Below are positions 8,274 through 16,136 of a DNA stretch of 35,299 bases, one piece after another. The DNA lies in the NCBI GenBank assembly GCA_025055115.1, contig JANWYJ010000092.1, positions 1 to 35,299 on the forward strand, in the 5' to 3' direction. Below the pieces are notes generated by a model. That model was not told the DNA's origin. It did no database searches and saw nothing but the letters and a program-made list of their open reading frames with translations. Within the stretch, counting starts at the first letter, position 1. The number at the start of each line of letters is the position of its first letter. The position numbers and the translations under genes were made by a program. The DNA is from Gemmata sp. (GTDB lineage Bacteria; Planctomycetota; Planctomycetia; Gemmatales; Gemmataceae).

Positions 8274-9280
8274 TTAGTTCAACGGGGCGACTTCACCGCA
8301 ATCCATACTGGCGGCGGCTTTGTAAATCGCCAAGTCAATGTTCTGATTGATAAACCGCACGCTGCCATCGCCCAGCGTGAAGTTACAGCCACCGGTGTGG
8401 TTACTCCCAAAGCTGATGTGGTTGAAGTTGCTCGAACCGTTGTAGAATGTCGAATTGATCGGATAGGTGACGTTTTTGGTTGCTCCACTGCCACCGTTGT
8501 TACCACGAATCCACGACCGGTAGTCGTGGTTGAATTGGTAGCCGTTGGGCATGAACACCGACCGTTCGGCCAGCATCAGGGTGTTGGTCAGGCCATCGGT
8601 CACATCGCTGAAGCGAACAAACCGCCGCGTACTGATGCTGCCGGGGCTATCGCGATACTGGCTCAACATGCCATGGCCCGACCACGCTGAGTTGTTCGCA
8701 CCCTCCCCCACGCGGTAAATAAACGTTTGGCCATTGACCACGTTGGGGGCGTTGTCGGTCAGGTCACCCGGACCCATCACACCGTAATAATGGGTGGTGA
8801 CGTTATTGGCCACGTTCGCGTTTGGGTCCAGGTAACGTGTCGGCAGCGGCCCCGACGGACAGTACAACGTCGGAACCACGTTCAACCCAATGGCCGCATT
8901 CCCCGTATAGGGCAACGTAAAATCGTACATACGGAACAAGGCTTCTTGTTCAATTTGCGGCAGGATGTAGACAATCCAGCTAGTACCACGAATGTAAGTC
9001 GTGCCACTTGTTACCCCTCGCGGAAAAACATCTTGCTCAGCGCCCGCGGAAAAACATCTTGCTCAGCGCCCGGTGGCAAGCGCCCGTTGGCATCGTGGAA
9101 GTTGTGCAACGCCAAACCCAACTGCTTCATCTTATTCTGGCAGCTCATACGTGCCGCGGCTTCACGCACTTTCTGGATTGCTGGCAACAGCAATCCAATC
9201 AGGATGGCGATGATGGCAATCACCACCAGTAGCTCAATGAGCGTAAAGCCCATTCGTTTGGGAGAGACAGGTTTCAGCAT
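8274..9280 (-). pseudogene. DUF1559 pilin-like protein, frameshifted by a 26-bp tandem duplication
   Basis: From ATG 9280 (GAGGG 9 nt upstream) the product begins [16 protein letters not shown], a prepilin/type II pseudopilin N-terminus, followed by a long hydrophobic helix. DUF1559 residues continue to [12 protein letters not shown], then the frame shifts and stops at 9011. The remaining domain is intact in another frame (8274 to about 9018), ending with the H-x9-DG motif NHTGGCNFTLGDG. A 26-bp unit is present twice at 9020-9071. Deleting one copy restores an uninterrupted reading [19 protein letters not shown] and a full-length protein of about 325 aa. So this is a recently broken gene, a reversible slippage switch, or an assembly error. 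DUF1559 proteins are probably surface or envelope proteins processed by prepilin peptidase; their role is unknown. Confidence 0.88.
9019..9072. repeat. 26-bp tandem duplication inside the DUF1559 gene
   Basis: The unit GCGGAAAAACATCTTGCTCA plus GCGCCC occupies 9020-9045 and again 9046-9071 without a mismatch, with one extra matching base on each side. Because 26 is not a multiple of three it shifts the reading frame. Confidence 0.95.
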
Positions 9281-9532
9281 CGGCAACAACCCTCACAGAG
9301 TAAAAAATGGCTTCAGGAGAGGACGATTTGTGAGCGAGAACCTCGCTAGCATATGTTACCATCATTAAACGGGAAGCACCCAAATGAATCATGAAAAATT
9401 TCTCGGTTGTGCCTTGTTATCATCTTTTTTTCCTTTCTCCAGACCCACCGCGGTCGCTGACAGGCCCAAAATTCACTCACTTCGACACCAGCGGATGTTG
9501 GCTGAACGATGTCGGCATTGCTTTCACGATCC

Positions 9533-9590
9533 AGATGCTCAACTTCTGAACAACCTGACCTAAGATGCTCAACTTCTGAACAACCTGACC
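9533..9590. repeat. 30-bp period tandem duplication
   Basis: A 28-bp sequence starting AGATGCTCAACTTCTGAACA is found at 9533-9560 and again at 9563-9590, identical, with a 2-base joint. Confidence 0.9.
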
Positions 9591-9592
9591 GG

Positions 9593-9626
9593 TGATGTCT
9601 TTCCATCAATGATGTCTTTCCATCAA
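9593..9626. repeat. 17-bp tandem duplication
   Basis: TGATGTCTTTCCATCAA is present at 9593-9609 and 9610-9626, exact and directly adjacent. It follows the 30-bp period repeat by two bases. Confidence 0.9.
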
Positions 9627-9669
9627 CAGGATTTGGCGGAAACCGGTTTGCGAGCCGTTTCGCCGTCGT

Positions 9670-10449
9670 TCAGTCCGCGACGCTTACAGGTTCCTTCAAA
9701 GACGGACGATTGGGGGGTGGGCCGGTGGGGGGGCGACAACCGGGGGGTGGCAAAAATGGGCCGTGGTTGATGTCGTCCACTGGCGGTGGAGCCGTCACGG
9801 CCCAGTAAACATCGCCACGCTCGCGAAACGTTTCCTTCAGCAGCATCAGTGGCGTATCGGTTTCATCCGGCGGAACGTTCTGCAGTGGGTGGCAGCCGCC
9901 CCACAGAAACACCGTGGCTTTTTCACGGACCGCCTGTTCGGCGCGAATCCGTTCATTGCGGCGAAAGACTTCCTCGCAGTGGGCGCGGTCTTCGGGTGTC
10001 CATCCGTTATCGACAGCATCGGCTGCATCGGGGTCAGCCGTAGCGGGGGGGGCTATGGTGGAAGAGCCACGCGGCGACGCGTGGGGTTTGGCCGCTGGCG
10101 ACGACGCCAGCTCCCGCCGCGTCTGCTCGCGACGGCGTGCGGCCAGATACTTGGCCACCGCCTCGGCGGCCCGCAGGGCGTGCGCAGGCTCGGCACTGCG
10201 CATCTGCTGCTGGAAGGTGTGCAGCATCTCTGCCTCCACTTCGTCGAGCAGTTCACGCTGTGCGGCCGCCAGATAGACGGCAAACCGGCTACTGTGCCGC
10301 ACCGCGGCGCGCAGCTCGGCGACGGTTGTATGCCGCTGGTCCGCGATCGACTCCCACGACTGCCCGCGGGCGCGGCTGTCGGCCACGGCGGCCAACTCCT
10401 CATCGCTCCACGTTTCATCCGAAGTGGCCCGCGGTATGGTTGCGACCAT
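9670..10449 (-). CDS. Hypothetical protein with N-terminal HTH/Myb-like region
   Basis: 259 aa. Residues about 12-50 (TWSDEELAAVADSRARGQSW onward) look like a Myb/SANT- or terminase-small-subunit-like helix-turn-helix. A long helical, Arg- and Ala-rich region follows (residues 60-120, for example AVAKYLAARRREQTRREL), then a low-complexity linker and a proline-rich C-terminus. A second helical patch, PEDRAHCEEVFRRNERIRAE, may be a coiled coil. ATG 10449 has GGGAGGAG 6 nt upstream. The gene lies behind a TTGACA/CATAAT promoter. The opposite strand also has a long frame here, but it lacks such signals. DNA binding is inferred only from the helix pattern; function unknown. Confidence 0.7.
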   Translation of the reverse strand: MVATIPRATSDETWSDEELAAVADSRARGQSWESIADQRHTTVAELRAAVRHSSRFAVYLAAAQRELLDEVEAEMLHTFQQQMRSAEPAHALRAAEAVAKYLAARRREQTRRELASSPAAKPHASPRGSSTIAPPATADPDAADAVDNGWTPEDRAHCEEVFRRNERIRAEQAVREKATVFLWGGCHPLQNVPPDETDTPLMLLKETFRERGDVYWAVTAPPPVDDINHGPFLPPPGCRPPTGPPPNRPSLKEPVSVAD

Positions 10450-10502
10450 AGCATCTCCTCCCCCAGCGGCCCGAAGTGTAGCGGGCCATCTCTCTAACTG
10501 TA

Positions 10503-10531
10503 ATTATGTTCAATAAGAATGACGTTGTCAA
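10503..10531 (-). promoter_or_regulatory. Near-consensus sigma70 promoter for the HTH-like gene
   Basis: On the minus strand TTGACA (10531-10526) is followed by a 17-nt spacer and CATAAT (10508-10503). Start of transcription is expected near 10496, giving a leader of about 46 nt that contains the GGGAGGAG ribosome binding site of the gene starting at 10449. Confidence 0.75.
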
Positions 10532-10760
10532 ATCGCGGACAGGAAAATTGTGGAAAATTTCTCATTCGTCGCCCGACGACGACACTTCCCGCCGACCTGG
10601 GCCAACAATCGGGTCGGCGGCTTGTCAAACAATTGGGGCGGCGGCTTCCCACCGACCGCATCCACCGGGTTGACACGGGGAGTTTGGGGAGGAGTTGGCT
10701 CCCCATCGGGGGTGGCGGCTTGCTATCGACGGTCACTGTGAATGTGGCTGCAGTCGTCAC

Positions 10761-10868
10761 CGTTGTGGTCGTCCGTTGTGGTCGTCACCGTTGTGGTCGT
10801 CACCGTTGTGGTCGTCTGTTGTGGTCGTCACCGTTGTGGTCGTCTGTTGTGGTCGTCCGTTGTGGTTA
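10761..10868. repeat. Minisatellite of GTTGTGGTCGTC(AC) units
   Basis: Seven units of alternating 13 and 15 bp built on GTTGTGGTCGTC with or without AC, beginning at 10761, 10774, 10789, 10804, 10817, 10832 and 10845. A decayed eighth unit starts at 10858. There are no spacers between units, so this is not a CRISPR array. Confidence 0.9.
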
Positions 10869-10899
10869 TTGGCGCCCTATTCCGGGGGGCGGCTTCCCG

Positions 10900-10929
10900 T
10901 TGACAGGGACACAATTGGCTTGTTAAAGT
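10900..10929 (+). promoter_or_regulatory. Promoter of the LPS operon
   Basis: TTGACA (10900-10905), an 18-nt spacer and TAAAGT (10924-10929). A start point near 10936 would give a leader of about 25 nt. That leader contains the small hairpin CCGCTC-TCA-GAGCGG (10933-10947) directly before the AGGAG ribosome binding site (10950-10954), which might tune translation of lpxK. Confidence 0.6.
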
Positions 10930-10960
10930 TCGCCGCTCTCAGAGCGGATAGGAGAATGCT

Positions 10961-12019
10961 ATTTCGCCGGAAACTTGGTACGCCCTGGTTACGGGAGAAC
11001 GCCGCGGACGGGTTGCGGCCATCGGTCGTGTCGGCCTGGCTGTGGCCAGCGGGCCGTATGCCCTGGGCGTGCGACTGCGGAATTGGCTGTACGACAGGGG
11101 TTGGAAGAGGGTGCATACCGCGCTAGTCCCGGTGGTGAGTATCGGCAACCTGAGTGTGGGCGGAACCGGGAAAACGCCGTGTGTCGAATGGGTAGCCCGA
11201 TTTTACCGCCAACGGGACCTGCGCGTCGCGATCATCAGTCGTGGTTACAAAGCGGAGAACGGCCGCAACGACGAAGCCATGGTACTCGAAGACAACCTTC
11301 CCGATGTGCCACACTTGCAGAACCCCGATCGCGTCGCGGCTGCAGAGATGGCCGTGGCGGAACTTGAAAGCGAACTGTTGATCCTCGACGACGGTTTTCA
11401 ACACCGCCGCTTGCATCGCGATATCGACCTGGTCTTGATTGACGCCACCCGCCCCCCCCAGCGTGACCATCTGTTCCCATGGGGAACACTCCGCGAGCCG
11501 GTCAGTAGCCTTCGACGCGCCTCGGCCTTCATCCTGACCCGCTGCGATCAAGCCGCCGCCGAGGACGTTGCAGCGCTTGCGGCATGGTTGCGGTCGAGCT
11601 GGCCGGAAATTCCCATCGCCACCAGCGAACACCGGCCCCGGGCACTCATTGGCGCAGCGGGAGCGGAACAGCCGCCATCGTGGCTGGCTGGGAAAACCGT
11701 GGCCGCGTTTTGTGGGATCGGCCATCCGGCCGCCTTCCAGGCCACCTTGGCGGCTTGGGGGGCCAAGGTGGTGGCGTTCCGTCGCTACCCGGACCATCAC
11801 CGCTACCGCCGCGCCGATGTGGACGATTTGACAGTCTGGGCCGCAGCACAACCCGCCGACGCCGTGATCGTCACCACCCAGAAGGATTGGGTGAAACTGC
11901 GTGTGGCCGCGTTCGCTCAGCGTCCATTGTGGGCCGTGCAGATTGGGTTGCACATGCGCAGTGGTGAAGAGGCGTTGGCCGCGGTGTTGGAGAAGCCGCT
12001 GCACGAGTGTGCACACTGA
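10961..12019 (+). CDS. lpxK: Tetraacyldisaccharide 4'-kinase, probable ATT start
   Basis: ATP-dependent 4'-phosphorylation of the lipid A disaccharide precursor at the inner membrane. The motif SIGNLSVGGTGKTPCVEW carries the Walker A loop; LILDDGFQHRRLHRDIDLVLID is the typical LpxK DDGFQHRxLxRD block; PDHHRYRRADV and TTQKDWVKL are further LpxK signatures. The first ATG/GTG in frame (GTG 11042) would remove a conserved-looking N-terminus. The in-frame upstream sequence reads ISPETWYALVTGERRG, matching the usual start of LpxK (S/D-P-E-x-Y...SG-x-RRG), and begins at ATT 10961 exactly 6 nt after AGGAG. I therefore place the start at ATT (352 aa). A small indel after ATG 10956 is the alternative. 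First gene of the LPS operon. Confidence 0.9.
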   Translation: MSPETWYALVTGERRGRVAAIGRVGLAVASGPYALGVRLRNWLYDRGWKRVHTALVPVVSIGNLSVGGTGKTPCVEWVARFYRQRDLRVAIISRGYKAENGRNDEAMVLEDNLPDVPHLQNPDRVAAAEMAVAELESELLILDDGFQHRRLHRDIDLVLIDATRPPQRDHLFPWGTLREPVSSLRRASAFILTRCDQAAAEDVAALAAWLRSSWPEIPIATSEHRPRALIGAAGAEQPPSWLAGKTVAAFCGIGHPAAFQATLAAWGAKVVAFRRYPDHHRYRRADVDDLTVWAAAQPADAVIVTTQKDWVKLRVAAFAQRPLWAVQIGLHMRSGEEALAAVLEKPLHECAH

Positions 12020-12086
12020 CGATCGCGGCGCGTGGGGGTCGGTCCCCCGTCTCCGCGGTCAGGTTGCGTGACAAAGGATGGTCACG

Positions 12087-13577
12087 ATGTCGGACCTCAT
12101 TGAACTGGTGCATCGCCTGGGTTCGCCCCACGTGCTGGTGATAGGCGATGTGATGCTCGATCGCTATGTGTGGGGCGATGCGGAGCGGATCAGTCAGGAA
12201 GCGCCGGTGATCCTGCTGCGGGCCGACCACCGCGAAGAACGCCTCGGTGGGGCCAGCAGTGTGGCCACCATGCTCCAAGCTCTGGGAGCGCGGACTCAGC
12301 TTGTCGGCGTTGTCGGTGACGATAGCAACGGTCAGCACACCCGGCAGATGCTCGACAGCCTGGGGATCGACGCCGAAGGCGTTCTGACCACCAACGACCG
12401 CCCCACCACGGTGAAAGAACGCTACATCGGCCGAGCCCAGGCCCGCCATCCGCAGCAGATGATCCGTGTCGATTACGAAAGCCGTGATTCCCTTCCCGCC
12501 GACCTCGAACAGCGCCTCGCTAGCATTTTGACAACGAAAATCCGCCAGGCCGACATCATTCTTATCAGCGATTACGACAAAGGCGTTTGCACCCCCGGCT
12601 TGCTGCGGACGGCGATCACCCGGGCGCAGGCCCGCGGCATCCGCATTCTCGCCGACCCAACGCGCGGCGGCGACTATGCGAAATACCGTGGCTGCTCGAG
12701 CATCACTCCCAACCGCCTGGAAGCCGGATTAGCGACGCGGCGGACCCTTCGCACCCCCGAGCAAGCTCTGGACGCCGCCGCCGAACTGTGCGCCACCCTG
12801 CAACTGGAAGCGGGCATCGTCACCCTCGACAAAGACGGCATGGCCTTCGCTCACCGCGACGGCCGCCGGCACCTTTTCCCCACCCGGCCACGTCAGGTTT
12901 ACGACATCACCGGAGCCGGGGACATGGTGATGGCCACGCTCGGCCTGGCCTTGGCTGCCGGTGCCGATTACGACGCCGCGATTCGTTTGGCCAACATCGC
13001 CGGCGGCCTGGAAGTCGAAAAAATCGGTGTGGCCACGGTCACACGGCAGGAAATTCTGGCCGACCTGCTCCATGCCCCCTTCGCTTCTGCCCACCGGCTG
13101 CCGAGTGCGGCCAAAGTCGTCAGCCTGGCGCAACTGGTCAACGAACTGGATGCTCGCCGCCGTAACGGCCAGACAATCGCCTTCACCAACGGCTGTTTCG
13201 ATGTCCTCCACGCCGGGCACGTTCAGTACCTGGCTGAAGCCCGCCGCCAGGCCGATTGCCTCGTCGTTGCTCTCAACAGTGATGACAGCGTTCGGCGCCT
13301 CAAAGGGCCGACGCGGCCACTCAACCCGGTCGAAGCCCGCGCGCTGGTGCTCGCCAGCCTGCACGATGTCGATTACGTCACCATTTTCGCCGAGTCTACC
13401 CCGGCGGCGCTGATCGCCGCAGTACGACCCAATGTGCTGGTCAAAGGGGCCGATTATCGCAAGGAGGACGTCGTCGGCGCGGCCTTCGTCGAAAGCTACG
13501 GTGGCCGCGTCCATCTGGCCGAATTCCACTCAGGCTTCTCGACCACGCAACTGATCGAACGGATGAAAGCGGCATGA
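12087..13577 (+). CDS. hldE: Bifunctional heptose-7-P kinase / heptose-1-P adenylyltransferase
   Basis: Makes the ADP-heptose precursor of the LPS inner core. The N-terminal half is a PfkB/ribokinase-type kinase (GDVMLDRYVWG near residue 20, GGASSVATML, and the catalytic anion-hole motif DITGAGD at about 273-279). The C-terminal part, from about residue 345, is a nucleotidyltransferase with TNGCFDVLHAGHVQYL (HxGH at about 374-377). Total 496 aa, normal for fused HldE. ATG 12087 is preferred over ATG 12078 because AAAGGA lies 8 nt before it. The next gene overlaps its stop by 4 bp. The phosphatase (GmhB), isomerase (GmhA) and epimerase (HldD) of the pathway are not in the window. Confidence 0.95.
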   Translation: MSDLIELVHRLGSPHVLVIGDVMLDRYVWGDAERISQEAPVILLRADHREERLGGASSVATMLQALGARTQLVGVVGDDSNGQHTRQMLDSLGIDAEGVLTTNDRPTTVKERYIGRAQARHPQQMIRVDYESRDSLPADLEQRLASILTTKIRQADIILISDYDKGVCTPGLLRTAITRAQARGIRILADPTRGGDYAKYRGCSSITPNRLEAGLATRRTLRTPEQALDAAAELCATLQLEAGIVTLDKDGMAFAHRDGRRHLFPTRPRQVYDITGAGDMVMATLGLALAAGADYDAAIRLANIAGGLEVEKIGVATVTRQEILADLLHAPFASAHRLPSAAKVVSLAQLVNELDARRRNGQTIAFTNGCFDVLHAGHVQYLAEARRQADCLVVALNSDDSVRRLKGPTRPLNPVEARALVLASLHDVDYVTIFAESTPAALIAAVRPNVLVKGADYRKEDVVGAAFVESYGGRVHLAEFHSGFSTTQLIERMKAA

Positions 13578-14635
13578 TGACGCGCATTGCCCTCTTTTTG
13601 CCCAACTGGGTGGGCGACGTGGTGATGGCCACACCCGCAATTCGCGCGGTCCGGAACACTTTTCCCCACGCCGAACTGATCGCGGTGTGCAAACCGTATG
13701 TGGCAGACGTACTGGCAGGTAGCCCGTGGTTGGCGAAAACGATTCTGGCCGACAAACGCGGCCCGCGTCCGCAGCGGCTGTGGGCCGTAGCTCGCACGTT
13801 GCGGGCCCAGCCGATTGATGCCGCTCTGCTCTTCCCCAACTCCTTCCGTACGGCGCTACTCGCCTACCTCGGCGGTGCCCAACGCATCATCGGCTCGGCC
13901 CGCTACGGCCGCTCGTGGCTACTGACCGACCGCCTGAAGCCCACAACCGACGCCCAAGGTCGCTTCGTCCCCACGCCCATCATCGACGACTACAACCGCC
14001 TGGCCACCACTTTGGGTACCCCCGACCCCGGGTACCGTCTGGAACTGTTCACCACGCCGGCCGACGAGGCTGCTGCCGAGGCCCTCTGGCAACGCTTCCA
14101 CCTGGCGCGCTACCCCCGCGTGGTCGCCTTCAATCCCGGAGCCGCCTTCGGTGCCGCGAAATTCTGGTGCCACAACCACTTTGCCCAACTGGCCCGCTGG
14201 CTCACAACACGGCTGGATTGTGGCATACTGATTCTCTGTGGACCTTCCGAACGAGCACTAGCCCGACACATTGCCGAGGCCAGCCGCAGCTTGCATGTTT
14301 TCCCCCTCAGCGAAGCGCCGCTGTCGCTGGGCCTGACGAAAGCCGTGATCCGGCGTTGCGATCTTCTGGTCACCACCGATAGCGGCCCGCGGCACTTTGC
14401 GGCTGCTTTCCACCGCCCCGTGGTGTCGCTGTTTGGCCCCACCCACATCGCCTGGACACACACCTACTACGCGCAGGAAATAGCCCTGCAGAAGCGTTTG
14501 CCGTGCGGCCCGTGTCAGAAGCGCATCTGCCCCGAAGGCCACCACCGCTGCATGCGGGAATTGACCCCCGAAGAAGTCTATGCCGCCGCGCACCGACTGT
14601 TGGCCGGACGTTACGAGGTGCCCCATGCGGCTTGA
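13574..14635 (+). CDS. waaF: LPS heptosyltransferase, GT family 9
   Basis: 353 aa. Starts MMTRIALFLPNWVGDVVMATPAIRAVRNTFP, the typical GT9 N-terminal Rossmann start. It contains FNPGAAFGAAKFWCHNHFAQLA and the C-terminal donor site TTDSGPRHFAAAFHRPVVSLFGPTH, where D and H positions are typical for ADP-heptose transferases. A cluster of Cys near the end (CGPCQKRICPEGHHRCM) is common in WaaF-type members. The expected role is transfer of a heptose from ADP-heptose to the growing core at the cytoplasmic face. ATGA overlap with hldE and an 11-bp overlap with the next gene argue for one operon. WaaF (heptosyltransferase II) is preferred over WaaC, which is not decided. Confidence 0.9.
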   Translation: MMTRIALFLPNWVGDVVMATPAIRAVRNTFPHAELIAVCKPYVADVLAGSPWLAKTILADKRGPRPQRLWAVARTLRAQPIDAALLFPNSFRTALLAYLGGAQRIIGSARYGRSWLLTDRLKPTTDAQGRFVPTPIIDDYNRLATTLGTPDPGYRLELFTTPADEAAAEALWQRFHLARYPRVVAFNPGAAFGAAKFWCHNHFAQLARWLTTRLDCGILILCGPSERALARHIAEASRSLHVFPLSEAPLSLGLTKAVIRRCDLLVTTDSGPRHFAAAFHRPVVSLFGPTHIAWTHTYYAQEIALQKRLPCGPCQKRICPEGHHRCMRELTPEEVYAAAHRLLAGRYEVPHAA

Positions 14636-16100
14636 CATCGTCCCGCCCCGAGAGCGGCTGCCGGCCGTGCAGCCACCTTCCGCGCCGCCCTGCCTCCCCC
14701 CAGACCCCGACGGCGTTCTGACCATCAATCCCGCCTTCGCGCAGTTATTGACCCAGTGGGGTTTGACCACCGCAACCGCCTTTCTGCAGCTCAGCGGCGA
14801 AATCGTCAGTGGCCATCCCGATCGGCACGTGGTCCGCGTCGAATTCCCGGGGACCGAACGGGTCTTCTACCTGAAACGCCAACATATCGTGGGTTGGCGG
14901 GAAAAGCTCCGCAATTGGTGGGCTGGTTTTGGTTGGGTTTCCCGCTGCCAGCGCGAAGGGCAACTGCTCGAGCAACTGAATGCCTTGCATCTGGCTGCAC
15001 CCCGATGGGTTGCCTACGGTGCTGCCCGCGGCCAGGCCTTTTTGCTGCTGGAAGAAATTCCCAACGCTGTTGAACTGCGGCAGCTGCTTAGCACCGACCG
15101 CCTCACCCCAGCGCAGCAGGATCGAGTGGCGGCCACCCTCGGGCAGGCATTGGCCGCCGTTCATGGCGCGGGTTTCTCCACGCCCGACCTCAGCGCCAAG
15201 CACATTTGGATCAATCCCGACACCGGCGCCGTCACGTTCCTCGATTGGCCCTCGGCCCGGCGCGGCCGACTGCGTACCGCCGAGCGCCTCGCCACCCTCG
15301 CGGCCATCCATGCGTCGCTAGCCGACGGACTGGCCCCACCGCGGCAACGTCTGCGGATGCTTCGCGCCTATGGCGAAATTTCTGACGTGGCGCGAATCGA
15401 GATGCTGGCCCGGCGGCTCGGTCGGCGGCGCTCGATTCGCGACCAACGGCTGGCTTCGACTATGACTTCACCTCCAGCCCCCACACAGCGGTTGGTGTGG
15501 TTGGCGGGGGAAGCGGTGTGTGCCATTCCGGAAATCGCCGCCGGCTGGCCGCAGCCGGTGATCGGTCCGCCGTTTTACGGCGCCAGTGCGATTGCGGAGG
15601 AGCGTTGTCTGCGCTGGGCGAATCGTGAGGCGGTGCTGGTTCGTGGCTGTTCTGTAGCGCCTTGGGGGCGGCTGTGGGCGTGGTGGCGAGCGGTGCCGTG
15701 GCGTTCGCCGGGTGTGACGGCCGCGCGGGTGCTGTTTCACCTCGAACGCTACGGGCTGGCGGCGCCACGTTTGCTCGCCTTCGGGCAACGCTGGGTCAGC
15801 CGCAGCCGGGCCGAGTGGTTCACCCTATACGAGCCGGTCCGCGGTGTTCCCCTCGGGGAGGCGTGGACCTGGGCGACGGCGAAGCAACGGCAACGCATCC
15901 GTGGGCGACTCGTTGCGTATTTGCAGCGTTTGCACGATGCGGGTCTGGTCGTCGTCGATCCGGCCCAGGCCTTCACCGTAAAAGACGACGATACCATAGC
16001 GCTGGCCAGACCGTTGGCGGTGCGCATCGTTCGCCAGGTGCGGGCCACGCGGCGGCAGCGCGATCTGCGGATGGTCTTTCGCTGGCTGGGAATTGTTTAA
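14625..16100 (+). CDS. Double kinase-fold protein of the LPS kinase family
   Basis: 491 aa from ATG 14625 (ACGAGG upstream). The first module (about residues 60-240) resembles the WaaP/Kdo kinase fold: a VFYLKRQH strand with the ATP-binding-type Lys, FLLLEEIPNAVELR hinge, GFSTPDLSAKHIWI catalytic loop (Asp near 188) and FLDWPSARRGR in place of the DFG segment. The second module (about 285-491) repeats the pattern in weaker form: WFTLYEPVRGVPL hinge, then AGLVVVDPAQAFTV and DDTIAL, with the usual His/Asn residues missing. So one active-looking and one degenerate kinase domain are fused. It lies between waaF and a WaaP-like gene, so core-sugar phosphorylation is inferred. The stop (TAA) is in the same frame as the following gene. 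Confidence 0.78.
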   Translation: MRLDIVPPRERLPAVQPPSAPPCLPPDPDGVLTINPAFAQLLTQWGLTTATAFLQLSGEIVSGHPDRHVVRVEFPGTERVFYLKRQHIVGWREKLRNWWAGFGWVSRCQREGQLLEQLNALHLAAPRWVAYGAARGQAFLLLEEIPNAVELRQLLSTDRLTPAQQDRVAATLGQALAAVHGAGFSTPDLSAKHIWINPDTGAVTFLDWPSARRGRLRTAERLATLAAIHASLADGLAPPRQRLRMLRAYGEISDVARIEMLARRLGRRRSIRDQRLASTMTSPPAPTQRLVWLAGEAVCAIPEIAAGWPQPVIGPPFYGASAIAEERCLRWANREAVLVRGCSVAPWGRLWAWWRAVPWRSPGVTAARVLFHLERYGLAAPRLLAFGQRWVSRSRAEWFTLYEPVRGVPLGEAWTWATAKQRQRIRGRLVAYLQRLHDAGLVVVDPAQAFTVKDDDTIALARPLAVRIVRQVRATRRQRDLRMVFRWLGIV

Positions 16101-16136
16101 CGGGCTATCCCCTCGGAGGCTTTTTTTCGTAAACGC

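Larger units (their letters stand above)
9281..9669. other. AT-richer gene-free stretch upstream of DUF1559 gene
   Basis: About 390 bp without a supported gene. The part at 9300-9450 is clearly richer in A/T than its surroundings and probably holds the minus-strand promoter of the DUF1559 gene. I cannot choose one pair of hexamers with confidence. The part at 9530-9626 consists of two separate tandem duplications. Confidence 0.5.
10450..10960. other. Gene-free regulatory gap with two outward-facing promoters and a minisatellite
   Basis: About 510 bp between the divergent HTH-like gene and lpxK. Near its left end lies the minus-strand promoter at 10503-10531, and near its right end the plus-strand promoter at 10900-10929. 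The middle holds the GTTGTGGTCGTC repeat array. A plus-strand open frame across 10519-10926 is largely repeat translation (runs of V, R, C, G) and is not accepted as a gene. Confidence 0.6.

Noticed and set aside
9763-10497. 244-aa plus-strand frame opposite the HTH-like gene
   Set aside because: No ribosome binding site or promoter fits, whereas the minus-strand gene has TTGACA/CATAAT and GGGAGGAG.
10761-10868. Possible CRISPR array
   Set aside because: Units are 13/15 bp with no unique spacers between them, and no cas genes are present; it is a minisatellite.
10519-10926. 135-aa plus-strand frame over the minisatellite
   Set aside because: About a third is translated repeat and the rest has no recognisable sequence; no ribosome binding site.
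12034-12048. GGGGG-TCGGT-CCCCC hairpin between lpxK and hldE as terminator
   Set aside because: Only a 5-bp stem and no T-run, and the genes look like one operon; not enough to call a terminator.
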